Shown: piece after piece, positions 8,402 to 16,970 of the stretch
How the letters are laid out: each line of letters opens with the position of its first letter
How positions within the stretch are numbered: position 1 is the stretch's first letter
From: an uncultured Lachnospiraceae bacterium
GTDB lineage: Bacteria; Bacillota; Clostridia; Lachnospirales; Lachnospiraceae
Assembly: GCA_902785055.1 (NCBI GenBank)
Contig: CACZXG010000010.1
Span: 26,790-90,789, forward strand
Direction of reading: 5' to 3'
Length of the DNA: 64,000 nt
Program-made: the position numbers and the translations under genes
Notes under the pieces: generated by a model
Database searches by the model: none
What the model saw: the letters and a program-made list of their open reading frames with translations, nothing else
What the model was told of the DNA's origin: nothing

Positions 8402-10813
8402 ATGGAAAACAAAGCACATTTCGGATCCCTGACACCCAGAATGCAGGTCTACCGCGAGAGCGTCCTGGATCAGAAGCCCTACATCGACGCACAGCGTGCT
8501 GTCCTGGCTACAGAATCCTATAAGAAGAATCTGAATCAGCCTGCAGTCATGAAGAGAGCGCTGATGCTTCAGAATATTTTGGCAAAAATGGATATATATA
8601 TTGAGGACGAGACCGTTCTGGTCGGAAATCAGTCCTCCGTCAACCGCGGCGCGCCGGTCTTTCCGGAGTACACGATGAAGTTCATCATGGATGAGCTCGA
8701 CCTGTTTGAGAAGCGCGACGGCGATGTCTTCTATATTACGGAAGAGACCAAGCAGCAGCTCCGAGAGATCGCTCCCTTCTGGGAGAACAACAACCTTCGT
8801 TCCCGCGGCGAAGCGCTGATCCCGGAAGAGATGCAGGTCTACATGGACACCGGATTCTTCGGCATGGAGGGAAAGCTCAACGCCGGCGACGCGCATCTGG
8901 CAGTAGACTACGGCAACATGCTGAAGGTCGGCCTGAAGGGATATGAGGACCGCGCGAGAAAGCTCAAGGCAGAGCTGGACCTGACCGAGCCGGAATCCAT
9001 CGACAAGTACCAGTTCTACAAGGCAGTCCTGATCGTGATCGATGCTGTGAAGGGATTCGCTGAGCGCTTTGCGGCGCTGGCCCGCGAGAAGGCGGCGGCA
9101 GCGGAGGAGCCCAGGAAATCCGAGCTTCTTGAGATCGCCCGCGTCTGCGACAAGGTCCCTTATCAGCCGGCGGAGACCTTCCACGAGGCAGTGCAGGCCG
9201 TCTGGTTCATCCAGCTGATCCTGCAGATCGAGTCCAACGGACACTCTCTCAGCTACGGCCGCTTCGACCAGTACGTATATCCTTATCTGGCGTCCGATCT
9301 GGAAAAGGGAACCATTACCGAGGATCAGGCTGTTGAGCTGCTTACCAACCTCTGGATCAAAACACTCACCATCAACAAGGTTCGCTCCCAGGCGCACACA
9401 TTCTCCAGTGCCGGAAGCCCTATGTACCAGAACGTCACGATCGGAGGCCAGACGGCTGATGGCAAGGACGCTGTCAACAAGCTGTCCTTCCTGATCCTGA
9501 GATCCATCGGCCAGACAAGGCTTCCCCAGCCCAACCTGACGGTCCGCTATCACAGAAATATCAACCAGGCCTTCATGGACGAAGCCCTTGAGGTCTTAAA
9601 ACTCGGAACAGGCATGCCTGCATTTAACAACGACGAGGTCATCATTCCTTCCTTCATCGAGAAGGGTGTCAAAAAAGAGGACGCCTACTGCTATTCCGCA
9701 ATCGGATGTGTGGAGACCGCAGTTCCCGGTAAATGGGGCTATCGCTGCACCGGCATGAGCTACCTGAACTTCCCTCGTATTCTCCTGATGGTCATGAACA
9801 ACGGCATCGACGTGACCAGCGGAAAGAGATTTGTTAAAGATTATGGCAACTTCCGGGATATGGAATCTTTTGACGAGCTGATGAAAGCTTGGGACGGCGC
9901 GATCAGAGAGCTGACCCGCGCGAGTATCATCGTGGAGAATGCGATCGACCTGGCGAGTGAGCGCGAAGTGCCCGATATCCTCTGCTCCTGCCTGACTCAG
10001 GACTGTCTGGGACGCGGCAAGACTATCAAAGAGGGCGGCGCAGTTTATGATTTCATCTCCGGTCTGCAGGTCGGCATCGCGAATATGGCTGACAGCCTTT
10101 CTGCCATCAAGAAGCTGGTATACGAAGAGGGGAAGATCTCCCGCGACGAGCTTATGAACGCTCTGGCGACGGATTTTACCGGAGAAGAGGGCGAGCGGAT
10201 CCGCCAGATGCTGATAAATGATGCGCCAAAATACGGCAACGACGATGATTATGTCGATCAGCTGGTTGTGACTGCTTACGCATCCTACCTGGATGAGATG
10301 AAGAAATATAAGAACACCCGCTTCGGAAGAGGTCCGATCGGCGGCATCCGTTATGGCGGAACCTCTTCGATCTCTGCAAACGTCGGGCAGGGTTTTGGCA
10401 CGATGGCAACCCCTGATGGACGCCATGCCAAGGAGCCCCTCGCTGAGGGCTGTTCACCTGCACATTCCATGGACAAGCACGGCCCGACGGCGGTGTTCAA
10501 GACCGTGTCCAAACTTCCCACCCATGAGATCACGGGCGGCGTGCTCCTGAACCAGAAGGTCACACCGGCGATGCTCTCCACACCGGAGAACACCAAGAAG
10601 CTTGAATTTATCGTCCGCACATTTTTCAACCGTTTGGAAGGCTACCATGTGCAGTATAATGTAGTGGATAAAGCGACCTTGCTGGATGCGCAGGCGCACC
10701 CGGAGAAGCACAAGGATCTGATCGTCCGCGTGGCGGGATACAGCGCATTCTTCAATGTCCTTAGTAAAGCGACACAGGACGATATTATTGGAAGAACGGA
10801 ACAGACACTGTAA
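8402..10813 (+). CDS. Glycyl radical enzyme, PflD/YbiW-like
   Basis: An 803-residue member of the pyruvate formate-lyase superfamily. The active-site thiyl cysteine and general base are in AIGCVETAVPGKWGYR (Cys436, Glu438). The radical glycine is Gly779 in VRVAGYSAFF. The single Cys before Val-Glu marks a dehydratase/lyase-type enzyme and not true PFL, which has adjacent cysteines. The activase is divergent upstream and an FSA-type aldolase follows by 43 bp. That linkage also occurs at E. coli ybiW/ybiY/fsaA and pflD/fsaB. From memory, recent work assigns such enzymes to ring-opening of 1,5-anhydroglucitol 6-phosphate. Glycerol or hydroxyproline dehydratase fits the pocket motif less well. 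Confidence 0.85.
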   Translation: MENKAHFGSLTPRMQVYRESVLDQKPYIDAQRAVLATESYKKNLNQPAVMKRALMLQNILAKMDIYIEDETVLVGNQSSVNRGAPVFPEYTMKFIMDELDLFEKRDGDVFYITEETKQQLREIAPFWENNNLRSRGEALIPEEMQVYMDTGFFGMEGKLNAGDAHLAVDYGNMLKVGLKGYEDRARKLKAELDLTEPESIDKYQFYKAVLIVIDAVKGFAERFAALAREKAAAAEEPRKSELLEIARVCDKVPYQPAETFHEAVQAVWFIQLILQIESNGHSLSYGRFDQYVYPYLASDLEKGTITEDQAVELLTNLWIKTLTINKVRSQAHTFSSAGSPMYQNVTIGGQTADGKDAVNKLSFLILRSIGQTRLPQPNLTVRYHRNINQAFMDEALEVLKLGTGMPAFNNDEVIIPSFIEKGVKKEDAYCYSAIGCVETAVPGKWGYRCTGMSYLNFPRILLMVMNNGIDVTSGKRFVKDYGNFRDMESFDELMKAWDGAIRELTRASIIVENAIDLASEREVPDILCSCLTQDCLGRGKTIKEGGAVYDFISGLQVGIANMADSLSAIKKLVYEEGKISRDELMNALATDFTGEEGERIRQMLINDAPKYGNDDDYVDQLVVTAYASYLDEMKKYKNTRFGRGPIGGIRYGGTSSISANVGQGFGTMATPDGRHAKEPLAEGCSPAHSMDKHGPTAVFKTVSKLPTHEITGGVLLNQKVTPAMLSTPENTKKLEFIVRTFFNRLEGYHVQYNVVDKATLLDAQAHPEKHKDLIVRVAGYSAFFNVLSKATQDDIIGRTEQTL

Positions 10814-10856
10814 TTGTCAACGGGACAGGTCCTTTGACACCATAAGGAGGTACAAA

Positions 10857-11534
10857 ATGAAATTCTGTATTGATGACGCAAATGTTGAGAAGATCCGCCG
10901 CATTTATGAGTATTATCCGGTCGACGGCGTTTCCACCAACCCTTCGATCCTGGCAAAAGCCGGAAGAGACCCCTATGAGGTCTTAAAAGAGATCCGTTCC
11001 ATTATCGGCGAGGACGGTGAGCTGTTCGTTCAGGCAACATCGACAACTGCAGAGGGCATGGTCGAAGAAGCGCACAGAATCGTGGAAGTGCTGGGAAAGA
11101 CCACGCTGGTTAAGATTCCCTGCGTCCCCGAAGGCTTCAAGGCTATGAAGCAGCTGAAGAAAGAGGGCATCCGTTTCATCGGCACAGCGATCTACACAGC
11201 TATGCAGGGCTTCCTGGCAGCCAAGTGCGGCGCAGAGTATGTGGCTCCTTATGTTAACCGCATCGACAACATGGGCTTCGATGGCGTACAGGTCGCAATG
11301 GATATCCACGATGCGATCACTGAAAACGGCCTGGACAGCGGCCTTCTTGCAGCAAGCTTCAAGAACAGCCAGCAGGTCCTTGAACTGATCAGATATGGCG
11401 TGAAGGCAGTTACCGTAGCGCCGGATGTCATTGACGGGCTCGTAAAGAACCCGGCAATCGATGCGGCGATCGACCAGTTTACCAAGGATTTCCAGGGGCT
11501 GGTCGGAGAAGGAAAGAGCATGGCGGACTGCTGA
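10857..11534 (+). CDS. fsa: Fructose-6-phosphate aldolase / transaldolase-like protein
   Basis: A 225-residue short transaldolase of the FSA/TalC group. DGVSTNPSIL, the Schiff-base lysine Lys86 in TLVKIPCV, GIRFIGTAIYTAMQGFLA and YVAPYVNRIDNMG are all present. Such enzymes split fructose 6-phosphate or a 1-deoxy analogue into glyceraldehyde 3-phosphate plus dihydroxyacetone or hydroxyacetone. ATG 10857 has a perfect AAGGAGG site 7 bp upstream, so longer in-frame starts are rejected. It is co-transcribed with the glycyl radical enzyme, which suggests it cleaves that enzyme's product. Confidence 0.85.
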   Translation: MKFCIDDANVEKIRRIYEYYPVDGVSTNPSILAKAGRDPYEVLKEIRSIIGEDGELFVQATSTTAEGMVEEAHRIVEVLGKTTLVKIPCVPEGFKAMKQLKKEGIRFIGTAIYTAMQGFLAAKCGAEYVAPYVNRIDNMGFDGVQVAMDIHDAITENGLDSGLLAASFKNSQQVLELIRYGVKAVTVAPDVIDGLVKNPAIDAAIDQFTKDFQGLVGEGKSMADC

Positions 11535-11564
11535 TTGGCAAGCGGAATACTAATGACCTATATG

Positions 11565-11596
11565 GCGAGCCGGATATAATTTCCGGCTCGTTTTTT
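11565..11596 (+). terminator. Intrinsic terminator
   Basis: GAGCCGGA, a 7-nt loop (TATAATT region) and TCCGGCTC followed by GTTTTTTG. It closes the glycyl radical enzyme-aldolase unit. Confidence 0.85.
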
Positions 11597-11738
11597 GTGG
11601 GTATAACAGCAGTTGCAACCGCCGGTTGACAGATTGACAAGGGATGTTGGTGGCATGCACCCGGGGTCAGAAGTATACTCGGAGCAGATAAGCAAAGAGC
11701 GCAGACATGCGGTATACTTAGATCGTGGAGGTAGTAAG

Positions 11739-12737
11739 ATGATTCTTGCAGACAAAATTATAGAAAACAGAAAGAAAAACGGTTGGTCGCAGGAAGAACT
11801 GGCGAACAGGCTGGGGGTATCCAGGCAGTCCGTGTCCAAATGGGAGAGCGCGCAGGCCGTGCCGGATCTCAAGAAGATCCTGCAGCTCGCGGAAGCTTTC
11901 GGAGTCACGACGGACTATTTAATAAAAGATGAAATCGAAGAGAAGCCGGAATTGGAACTTGCGCCTGTTGACAAAGGCCTCGAAGAGACGGTCAGAAGTG
12001 TTTCCATGGAGGAAGCGTCTTCCTTTTTGGAATATAATGAATCCTCATCGCGCCTGATCTCGACAGGCGTTATGGTCTGCATTTTGTCTCCTGTAGTCCT
12101 GGTCCTTTTGGCAGGGCTTGCAGAACAGGGCCGGATCGCGATGGATGTAAGTGTAGCCGAAGCGGCCGGAACAGCACTCCTTCTGATCATGGTCGCCGCT
12201 GCAGTAGGCGTTTTCATCCGGGAAGGGATGCGAGGAAAGAAATACGAATATTTAGAGAGAATTGCGATCGATACAGATTATGGCGTGGACGGAATGGTGA
12301 AGGAGCGCCGGGACGCCTATGCGGAAACCCACAGCAGGCGGCTGATCATCGGAGTTATGCTGTGTATTGTTTCGGCAGTACCCATGCTGGGAGTCTATGC
12401 AGTCAAGTATAGCAATAACAGCGACCTTTTCCCGCTGCTTTGCACAGCGTTGCTGCTGGTCATGTGTGCCGTCGGCGTTAAGCTGATCGTGCTCACCTGT
12501 ATCAGGCAGGGCGGTTATGACAGACTGCTGGAAGAAGGCGATTATACAAGACTCAACAAAGCGGCAGGGAAATACGATGGCGTGTATTGGGCAATCGCAT
12601 TAGCGGTGTATCTGATCTGGAGTTTCACGACAATGCGCTGGGATCTCACCTGGATCGTATGGCCGGTGGCCGGCGTCCTGTATGCCGCATTCCGGGAGAT
12701 CATGAAAGCGATTATCCGCGCCAAAGAATCAAAATAA
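11739..12737 (+). CDS. XRE family regulator with a multi-pass membrane domain
   Basis: A 332-residue protein. Residues 1-65 hold a classic helix-turn-helix (SQEELANRLGVSRQSVSKWESAQAVPDLKKILQLAEAFGV) close to those of clostridial XRE regulators. The rest has about five to six hydrophobic helices (roughly residues 105-130, 138-160, 208-230, 238-260 and 288-325). HTH proteins with attached membrane domains may sense envelope signals, but the signal is unknown. ATG 11739 has GGAGG just upstream. It is a single gene with no clear target next to it. Confidence 0.8.
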   Translation: MILADKIIENRKKNGWSQEELANRLGVSRQSVSKWESAQAVPDLKKILQLAEAFGVTTDYLIKDEIEEKPELELAPVDKGLEETVRSVSMEEASSFLEYNESSSRLISTGVMVCILSPVVLVLLAGLAEQGRIAMDVSVAEAAGTALLLIMVAAAVGVFIREGMRGKKYEYLERIAIDTDYGVDGMVKERRDAYAETHSRRLIIGVMLCIVSAVPMLGVYAVKYSNNSDLFPLLCTALLLVMCAVGVKLIVLTCIRQGGYDRLLEEGDYTRLNKAAGKYDGVYWAIALAVYLIWSFTTMRWDLTWIVWPVAGVLYAAFREIMKAIIRAKESK

Positions 12738-12818
12738 ACCGAATTTTCATCAGAAATTCACCTGTTTTAGGACCTCCTCCGGTATTAAGATGTTCAATCG
12801 TTAAGGAGGTAAAAACAA

Positions 12819-13199
12819 ATGAAATTTAAGAATATATTACTCGGAACTATGCTCACAATCGCGATCGCGTGCGGCGCAGTCGCGGCATATCCTGTTGCTG
12901 CGAATGCAACAGCTTTCTCTAATCTCACGGCACAGAAGATGAACGAGCAGGTTTTTGTCAAAACACAGAAGCTGGAGTACACTTCCGACGAGGGACAGAA
13001 ACACAGCGTAGCAGTCTCTTCAAACAGTGATGATTCTTCAATGCTGATGTATTTTGACTTCTTCGGAGACAGTCAGCGCGCAGTGGTACAGAGAGGTGAT
13101 GACGGCGAGTATGTTGTGAAGGAAGGCACATTCTCTGATACTGACGCAGTGAAGGTCGCGGAGATCGCTTCCGAGAGCGGACAGTGGAGAGAAATGTAA
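12819..13199 (+). CDS. Small secreted protein of unknown function
   Basis: A 126-residue protein with a Sec signal peptide: KFKN, a hydrophobic core ILLGTMLTIAIACGAVAAYPV, and a likely cleavage after ANA near residue 30. There is no lipobox, so it should be released or wall-associated. The mature part is acidic and Ser-rich, with EYTSDEGQKHSVAVSSNSDDSS and FFGDSQRAVVQRGDDGEYVVKEG, suggesting a small beta-rich domain. AAGGAGGT precedes the start. I do not recognise the family. Confidence 0.65.
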   Translation: MKFKNILLGTMLTIAIACGAVAAYPVAANATAFSNLTAQKMNEQVFVKTQKLEYTSDEGQKHSVAVSSNSDDSSMLMYFDFFGDSQRAVVQRGDDGEYVVKEGTFSDTDAVKVAEIASESGQWREM

Positions 13200-13225
13200 T
13201 CAGCTCAGTCTATATTCAGAAATGA

Positions 13226-13266
13226 AAAAGATCCCATGACACGAAACCCGGTCATGGGATCTTTTA
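13226..13266. terminator. Bidirectional intrinsic terminator
   Basis: AAAAGATCCCATGAC pairs perfectly with GTCATGGGATCTTTT around a 10-nt loop, between convergent genes. Confidence 0.85.
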
Positions 13267-13277
13267 TGTTTTACAAC

Positions 13278-13823
13278 TTAGTCCTCCCCGACAAGGTGAA
13301 CCGTAGTATATGCATGTCCGGTGGCCGGAAGGAACTTTTCGATCACGTCCTTCGTGCGCAGCTTCAGGCTGCTCGTGCACACACAGGGGTGGCAGCCAAT
13401 ATACTCGTCCTTGAGGATGTCTTCATCGATCAGGAGCGTGATATGGTGCTCTTTGTCGTTCGTGAGTCCCATGATGCTGACGGCGCCCGGCTCGATATCC
13501 AGATATTTCAGCATATCGTCTTCTCCGGCAAAAGAGAGTCGGGCGGAATTAATCTGCGAGGAGAGCTCCTTGGTCTTGAATTTCTTGTCTCCGGGCATCA
13601 TGAGCAGGTAGAATCTGGTCTTTTGGCGATTACAGAGAAAGAGGTTCTTGCAGATCAGTACACCGAGTACGGCGTCGATCTCGTTGCAGGCCTCCATGTT
13701 ATCGGCGCGTTCATGATCAGTGCGCAGATAAGGAATCTGCAGGTTGTCCAGATAGTCATAGGTTCGTATTTCCCGAGGGAGACGCCCTTCCGTGTCCTGC
13801 GGTCTGCCTTCATATAAAGTCAT
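13278..13823 (-). CDS. Prolyl-tRNA synthetase-associated (YbaK/ProX) trans-editing domain protein
   Basis: A 181-residue stand-alone editing domain related to the INS domain of ProRS and to PrdX/ProXp-ala. It hydrolyses mischarged aminoacyl-tRNA(Pro), usually Ala-tRNA(Pro). Seen in the sequence: LPYLRTDHERAD-like substrate strand, KNLFLCNRQKTRFYLLMMPGDKKF with the conserved Lys, LSFAGEDDMLKYLDIEPGAVSIMGL and GCHPCVCTSSLKLRTKD. Length is normal for the single-domain form. Its tRNA and amino-acid specificity cannot be read from motifs alone. Confidence 0.85.
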   Translation of the reverse strand: MTLYEGRPQDTEGRLPREIRTYDYLDNLQIPYLRTDHERADNMEACNEIDAVLGVLICKNLFLCNRQKTRFYLLMMPGDKKFKTKELSSQINSARLSFAGEDDMLKYLDIEPGAVSIMGLTNDKEHHITLLIDEDILKDEYIGCHPCVCTSSLKLRTKDVIEKFLPATGHAYTTVHLVGED

Positions 13824-13967
13824 ATTTATTGCCTTTCTAAATATCTTTATGGTGATTTCTAATTATGATGTGCCAACCAAGTATAACACAAGAATTGAGT
13901 TTTTTTGTGCTATTCTTATAGAGGTTAGGTAAATGACAATCAGCAGTCGCAACAGAGGACGGATAGT

Positions 13968-14585
13968 ATGACCGGTAAAGAAGCAATAGATAAAAAACAG
14001 CAGCGAGGGCTTGCTATAGAAAGACGCCGCGCGCTCACGCAGGAGGAGCGGGATGAGAAGAGCAGAGCGATCTGTGACCTCCTCATCAAACTTATAAAAG
14101 ATTCCAGGTACAGTGAGGTGAGTACTATTTTCTCCTACAGAGGGACCTGGGATGAAGTAAATGTCGACGCTTTTAATAACTGGGCAGAGGGACAGGGCTA
14201 TCGCGTCGCCTATCCGATATCTCTCCCTAAAGGCATAATGAAAGCGGCTGTACCGGCAGAGAAAGATGCCTGGCACCGCGCCGCCGAGAAAGATGCCTGG
14301 CATCGCGCCGCCTATGGAATTCTTGAACCGGTCATGAAGAATTCGAAGATCCTTGAACCGAGGGATATTGACCTGATTATTGTTCCCTGTGTCGCGTTCG
14401 ACGAGCATGGCAATCGCTGCGGCCACGGAGCCGGCTATTATGACCGCTTTATGACGTTCATGCCGCCAGAATCTTTGATCATGGTGGCGTTCGAGGCACA
14501 GAAATTAGAGAAACTCATTACGGAAGAGACTGATATTTCGGTCTCAACGATCGTGACAGAGACGGGTATTACCAAAATCTCTTGA
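13968..14585 (+). CDS. 5-formyltetrahydrofolate cyclo-ligase
   Basis: A 205-residue enzyme (MTHFS/YgfA family) converting 5-formyl-THF to 5,10-methenyl-THF with ATP. The N-terminus has ERRRALTQEERDEKS; SRYSEVSTIFSYRGTWDEVN and the ATP-binding NRCGHGAGYYDRFM near the C-terminus follow the family pattern. Unusual here is an exact in-frame tandem duplication, EKDAWHRAA twice at residues 98-115, just before the YGILEP motif. The insert lies in a loop, so activity may be kept. The gene stands alone between two converging or unrelated units. Confidence 0.85.
   Translation: MTGKEAIDKKQQRGLAIERRRALTQEERDEKSRAICDLLIKLIKDSRYSEVSTIFSYRGTWDEVNVDAFNNWAEGQGYRVAYPISLPKGIMKAAVPAEKDAWHRAAEKDAWHRAAYGILEPVMKNSKILEPRDIDLIIVPCVAFDEHGNRCGHGAGYYDRFMTFMPPESLIMVAFEAQKLEKLITEETDISVSTIVTETGITKIS
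14259..14312 (+). repeat. 27-bp in-frame tandem duplication
   Basis: Copies at 14259-14285 and 14286-14312 differ at one position (CAC versus CAT for His). Each encodes EKDAWHRAA inside the cyclo-ligase gene. The single silent difference suggests a recent duplication with some time to drift. Confidence 0.95.
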
Positions 14586-14594
14586 ATCTATATG

Positions 14595-14637
14595 AAAACG
14601 GATCCCATGGCATTCATGCCGTGGGATCCGTTTTTTT
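14595..14637. terminator. Bidirectional intrinsic terminator
   Basis: AAAACGGATCCCATGGCA pairs with TGCCGTGGGATCCGTTTT, followed by a T run, between the cyclo-ligase gene and the convergent small gene at 14643. Confidence 0.85.
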
Positions 14638-14642
14638 AGCTG

Positions 14643-14813
14643 TCAGGATTCCGGTTTTTCGTCCAACACGTCTCCGGGAATGCTCTTGTAATTCATGATC
14701 GCGTACAGAAGGCACATAATCATGTCGTCCATCGGACCCGGAGCAAGGTCGACCGGAGATATTACATAAGCGAGAAGCGCAATGAGCGCGATGATCTTCA
14801 TTTTCTTATCCAT
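14643..14813 (-). CDS. 56-residue DUF1232-like small membrane protein
   Basis: Too short for most gene callers but well supported: ATG at 14813 is preceded by AAAGGAG, and a TGA closes the frame at 14643. The protein begins MDKKMK, continues with a hydrophobic helix IIALIALLAYVISPVDLAPG, then PMDDMIMCLLYAIMNYKS. The pattern Y-x-I-S-P-x-D-L-x-P-x-P-x-D-D is the core of the YkvA/DUF1232 motif. The usual Pfam domain is of comparable size. Function is unknown. It runs into a shared terminator with the cyclo-ligase gene. Confidence 0.7.
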   Translation of the reverse strand: MDKKMKIIALIALLAYVISPVDLAPGPMDDMIMCLLYAIMNYKSIPGDVLDEKPES

Positions 14814-14979
14814 ATTGATTCTCCTTTCAAGCGATAAGGTAATGCGGCATTTTCCTTCCGCATTTCAACTTAATATACGTTTTGGAAAGGAGAGTTCAAT
14901 GAAGATCAGGAGCTTGAAATGTGATCATTGTGTGTCTGATCCATCCCAATAATTATGAACGCTTCTATATTCCGGGTAT

Positions 14980-15399
14980 TCACATCTCCTTGAGCGTCAC
15001 CATCTGATAAGCATGGTAAGCAAGCTGCACAGGGAGAGGCAGGACTGTATCTGCTATTGTTTCGCCGAGGATACGCATGCGGAGTTTGCGCTTGAGCTCA
15101 GGATCAAGTTTTCTTTTTTTCATTTCTTCGGCGCTGATCCTGGCGTTCTCTTCCTCTTTCTCGGCCATCATCTGCACGTTGTCAAAATTGAAAGAGCTCA
15201 GGCGGCGGATGATCTCGCGGCGGTCTCCGGTGTAAGTGATGGCGCAGCCGGCGGAGGCCTTGTAGACTGTCACTTCGCTTACGCCGGGAGCGTGTGAAAA
15301 GGCATATTTGAGAATTTTCGCCTGTTCTTCGGACAGTTTGCGGGTGCCGATCCGGATACGGATTCTATGTTTTGTCTCTGCTTCAATGTGATAATTCAT
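14980..15399 (-). CDS. HMA-like domain protein without the metal-binding cysteines
   Basis: A 139-residue protein. Residues 1-75 resemble the ferredoxin-like HMA domain found at the start of heavy-metal P-type ATPases (RIRIRIGTRKLSEEQAKILKYAF, GVSEVTVYKASAGCAITYTG), but no CxxC is present. Residues 76-112 are strongly charged and probably helical. The C-terminus (ADTVLPLPVQLAYHAYQMV) may touch the membrane. Such proteins often accompany metal ATPases, but none is adjacent. AGGAGT lies upstream of the start. It lies 36 bp downstream of hflX on the same strand and may be co-transcribed with it. Confidence 0.6.
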   Translation of the reverse strand: MNYHIEAETKHRIRIRIGTRKLSEEQAKILKYAFSHAPGVSEVTVYKASAGCAITYTGDRREIIRRLSSFNFDNVQMMAEKEEENARISAEEMKKRKLDPELKRKLRMRILGETIADTVLPLPVQLAYHAYQMVTLKEM

Positions 15400-15435
15400 G
15401 GATACTCCTCGTAGTGCAGCGATAAGTGTGTTGTT

Positions 15436-16818
15436 TCATTGTCTCAGTATTTTCTCAACCTGCTCCGCAGTAGCTGTATCACATTCAGCCGTGATCTTCG
15501 TCCCGTCCGCTGTGTACTCTGTCTGTAAAACAACAGACCGTTCCATTAAAAATGAAACAACGCTTCCCCGATCATACGGAATGAGGAAGGTTCGGATGGT
15601 CCGCTTGGCGTGGAGAATATCAAAGATCGTTCTGCACAGGCACTCGATCGAACTGCTTTCCTTGGCGCAAAGGTAAAGATTTACATTGGTTATTCCGTCG
15701 ACTGTCTGTTCTATAGCGCCTTTGACGGGATGTGCCGCAGGCGGGTCGCAGAGATCCGCCTTGTTATAGACTGTGATCATGGGAATATGTCCTGCGCCAA
15801 TTTCGTTAATGATCTGTTTAGTAACTTCTATATGCTTCCTGCAATGCGGATCAGAGCCGTCTACCACTTGAACGAGAAGGTCTGCCTGCGTCACTTCCTC
15901 GAGTGTCGATTTAAACGCCTCGACGAGGGAAGTGGGAAGTTTGTGGATAAAGCCGACCGTATCGGACAGAAGGAATTCCTGTCCTCTCGCCACTGTGATA
16001 CGCCGGACGGTCGTATCGAGGGTCGCAAAGAGCATATCCGCTTCAAAGACCTGCCTCTTATCAGGTTCACCTTCCGTTACTGCGTCGGAGGAGTACTGAG
16101 CCAGCATCGCGTTCATGATCGTAGACTTTCCGGCGTTGGTATATCCCACAAGGGATACCAGCGGGATTCCGGATCCCTGCCTCTTTTTGCGCTGCGTAGC
16201 GCGTTCACGGCTGACGCCCTTGAGTTCCTTGGTCAGCTCGCTGAGACGGTGGTCAATGGTGCGGCGGTCGATCTCGAGCTGGGTCTCGCCTTCGCCCTTG
16301 GCGGACATAGAGCCCGAGGCGCCGCCCTGGCGGTTCTGGGTCTCCCACATACCGATCAGCCTGGGCTTTAAGTAGCGGAGTTTGGCAAGTTCCACCTGAA
16401 GACGCGCTTCCCTGGTCCTGGCCCTGCGCTCGAAGATCTCAAGGATCAGCGCCGTCCGGTCCATCACGGGCAGTTTCAGGAGTTTTTGCAGGTTCCGGAT
16501 CTGGGAGGGGGACAATGTATCATTGAAGATGACCCGCTCCGCGCCGAACATTTCCGCGCTGATCCGGATCTCATCTGCCTTTCCGGCGCCAACATAGAGG
16601 CCGGTATTGATATGGGAGAGTGTCTGCGTAACAGTGTCCAGCGGCTCCATCCCGCAGGCTTTCGCAAGCTCGGCCAGCTCTTCCAGGGAGTGGGCGAATT
16701 CTTCTTCCGAGACCGGTACCTTTACATCTGTTTCGCGCACGCCTGCCAGAACGACAGGCTCCCTGCCTTCCCCGTCATACGATTTCCATATCTCATTTGC
16801 TCCAAAAAAGGCTGCCAT
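15436..16818 (-). CDS. hflX: GTPase HflX
   Basis: A 460-residue ribosome-associated GTPase that can split stalled ribosomes. The N-terminal domain has IFNDTLSPSQIRNLQK and VMDRTALILEIFERRARTREARLQVELA, followed by a glycine-rich linker GASGSMSAKGEGETQLE. The G domain has G1 GYTNAGKST, G3 DTVGFIHKLP and G4 NKAD. A C-terminal extension (TIRTFLIPYDRGSVVSFLME) matches the family's C-terminal domain. Length is normal for Firmicutes. It reads opposite to the LysR gene, with a shared 150-bp upstream region. Confidence 0.93.
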   Translation of the reverse strand: MAAFFGANEIWKSYDGEGREPVVLAGVRETDVKVPVSEEEFAHSLEELAELAKACGMEPLDTVTQTLSHINTGLYVGAGKADEIRISAEMFGAERVIFNDTLSPSQIRNLQKLLKLPVMDRTALILEIFERRARTREARLQVELAKLRYLKPRLIGMWETQNRQGGASGSMSAKGEGETQLEIDRRTIDHRLSELTKELKGVSRERATQRKKRQGSGIPLVSLVGYTNAGKSTIMNAMLAQYSSDAVTEGEPDKRQVFEADMLFATLDTTVRRITVARGQEFLLSDTVGFIHKLPTSLVEAFKSTLEEVTQADLLVQVVDGSDPHCRKHIEVTKQIINEIGAGHIPMITVYNKADLCDPPAAHPVKGAIEQTVDGITNVNLYLCAKESSSIECLCRTIFDILHAKRTIRTFLIPYDRGSVVSFLMERSVVLQTEYTADGTKITAECDTATAEQVEKILRQ

Positions 16819-16909
16819 GCAGAAAAACCTCCTCCGCTGTTTACTGTATGACAGTCATTATAACACGTTCTGCGTCTCTTTTTTGGCACGACGTTTCTTT
16901 GGAAAGGAA

Positions 16910-16938
16910 TTGCCAAAATATTGCTGAAACAGGATAAT
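16910..16938 (+). promoter_or_regulatory. Sigma-A type promoter for the LysR gene
   Basis: TTGCCA at 16910-16915 and GATAAT at 16933-16938 with a 17-bp spacer. The start codon follows 32 bp later after an AAGGAG site. Confidence 0.5.
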
Positions 16939-16970
16939 TAATGTAATGCATCCCCTGAAGGAGTAAATAA

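Noticed and set aside
8375-9553. 392-codon frame antisense to the glycyl radical enzyme
   Set aside because: A mirror of the high-GC codon pattern of the real gene; no start signal or recognisable domain.
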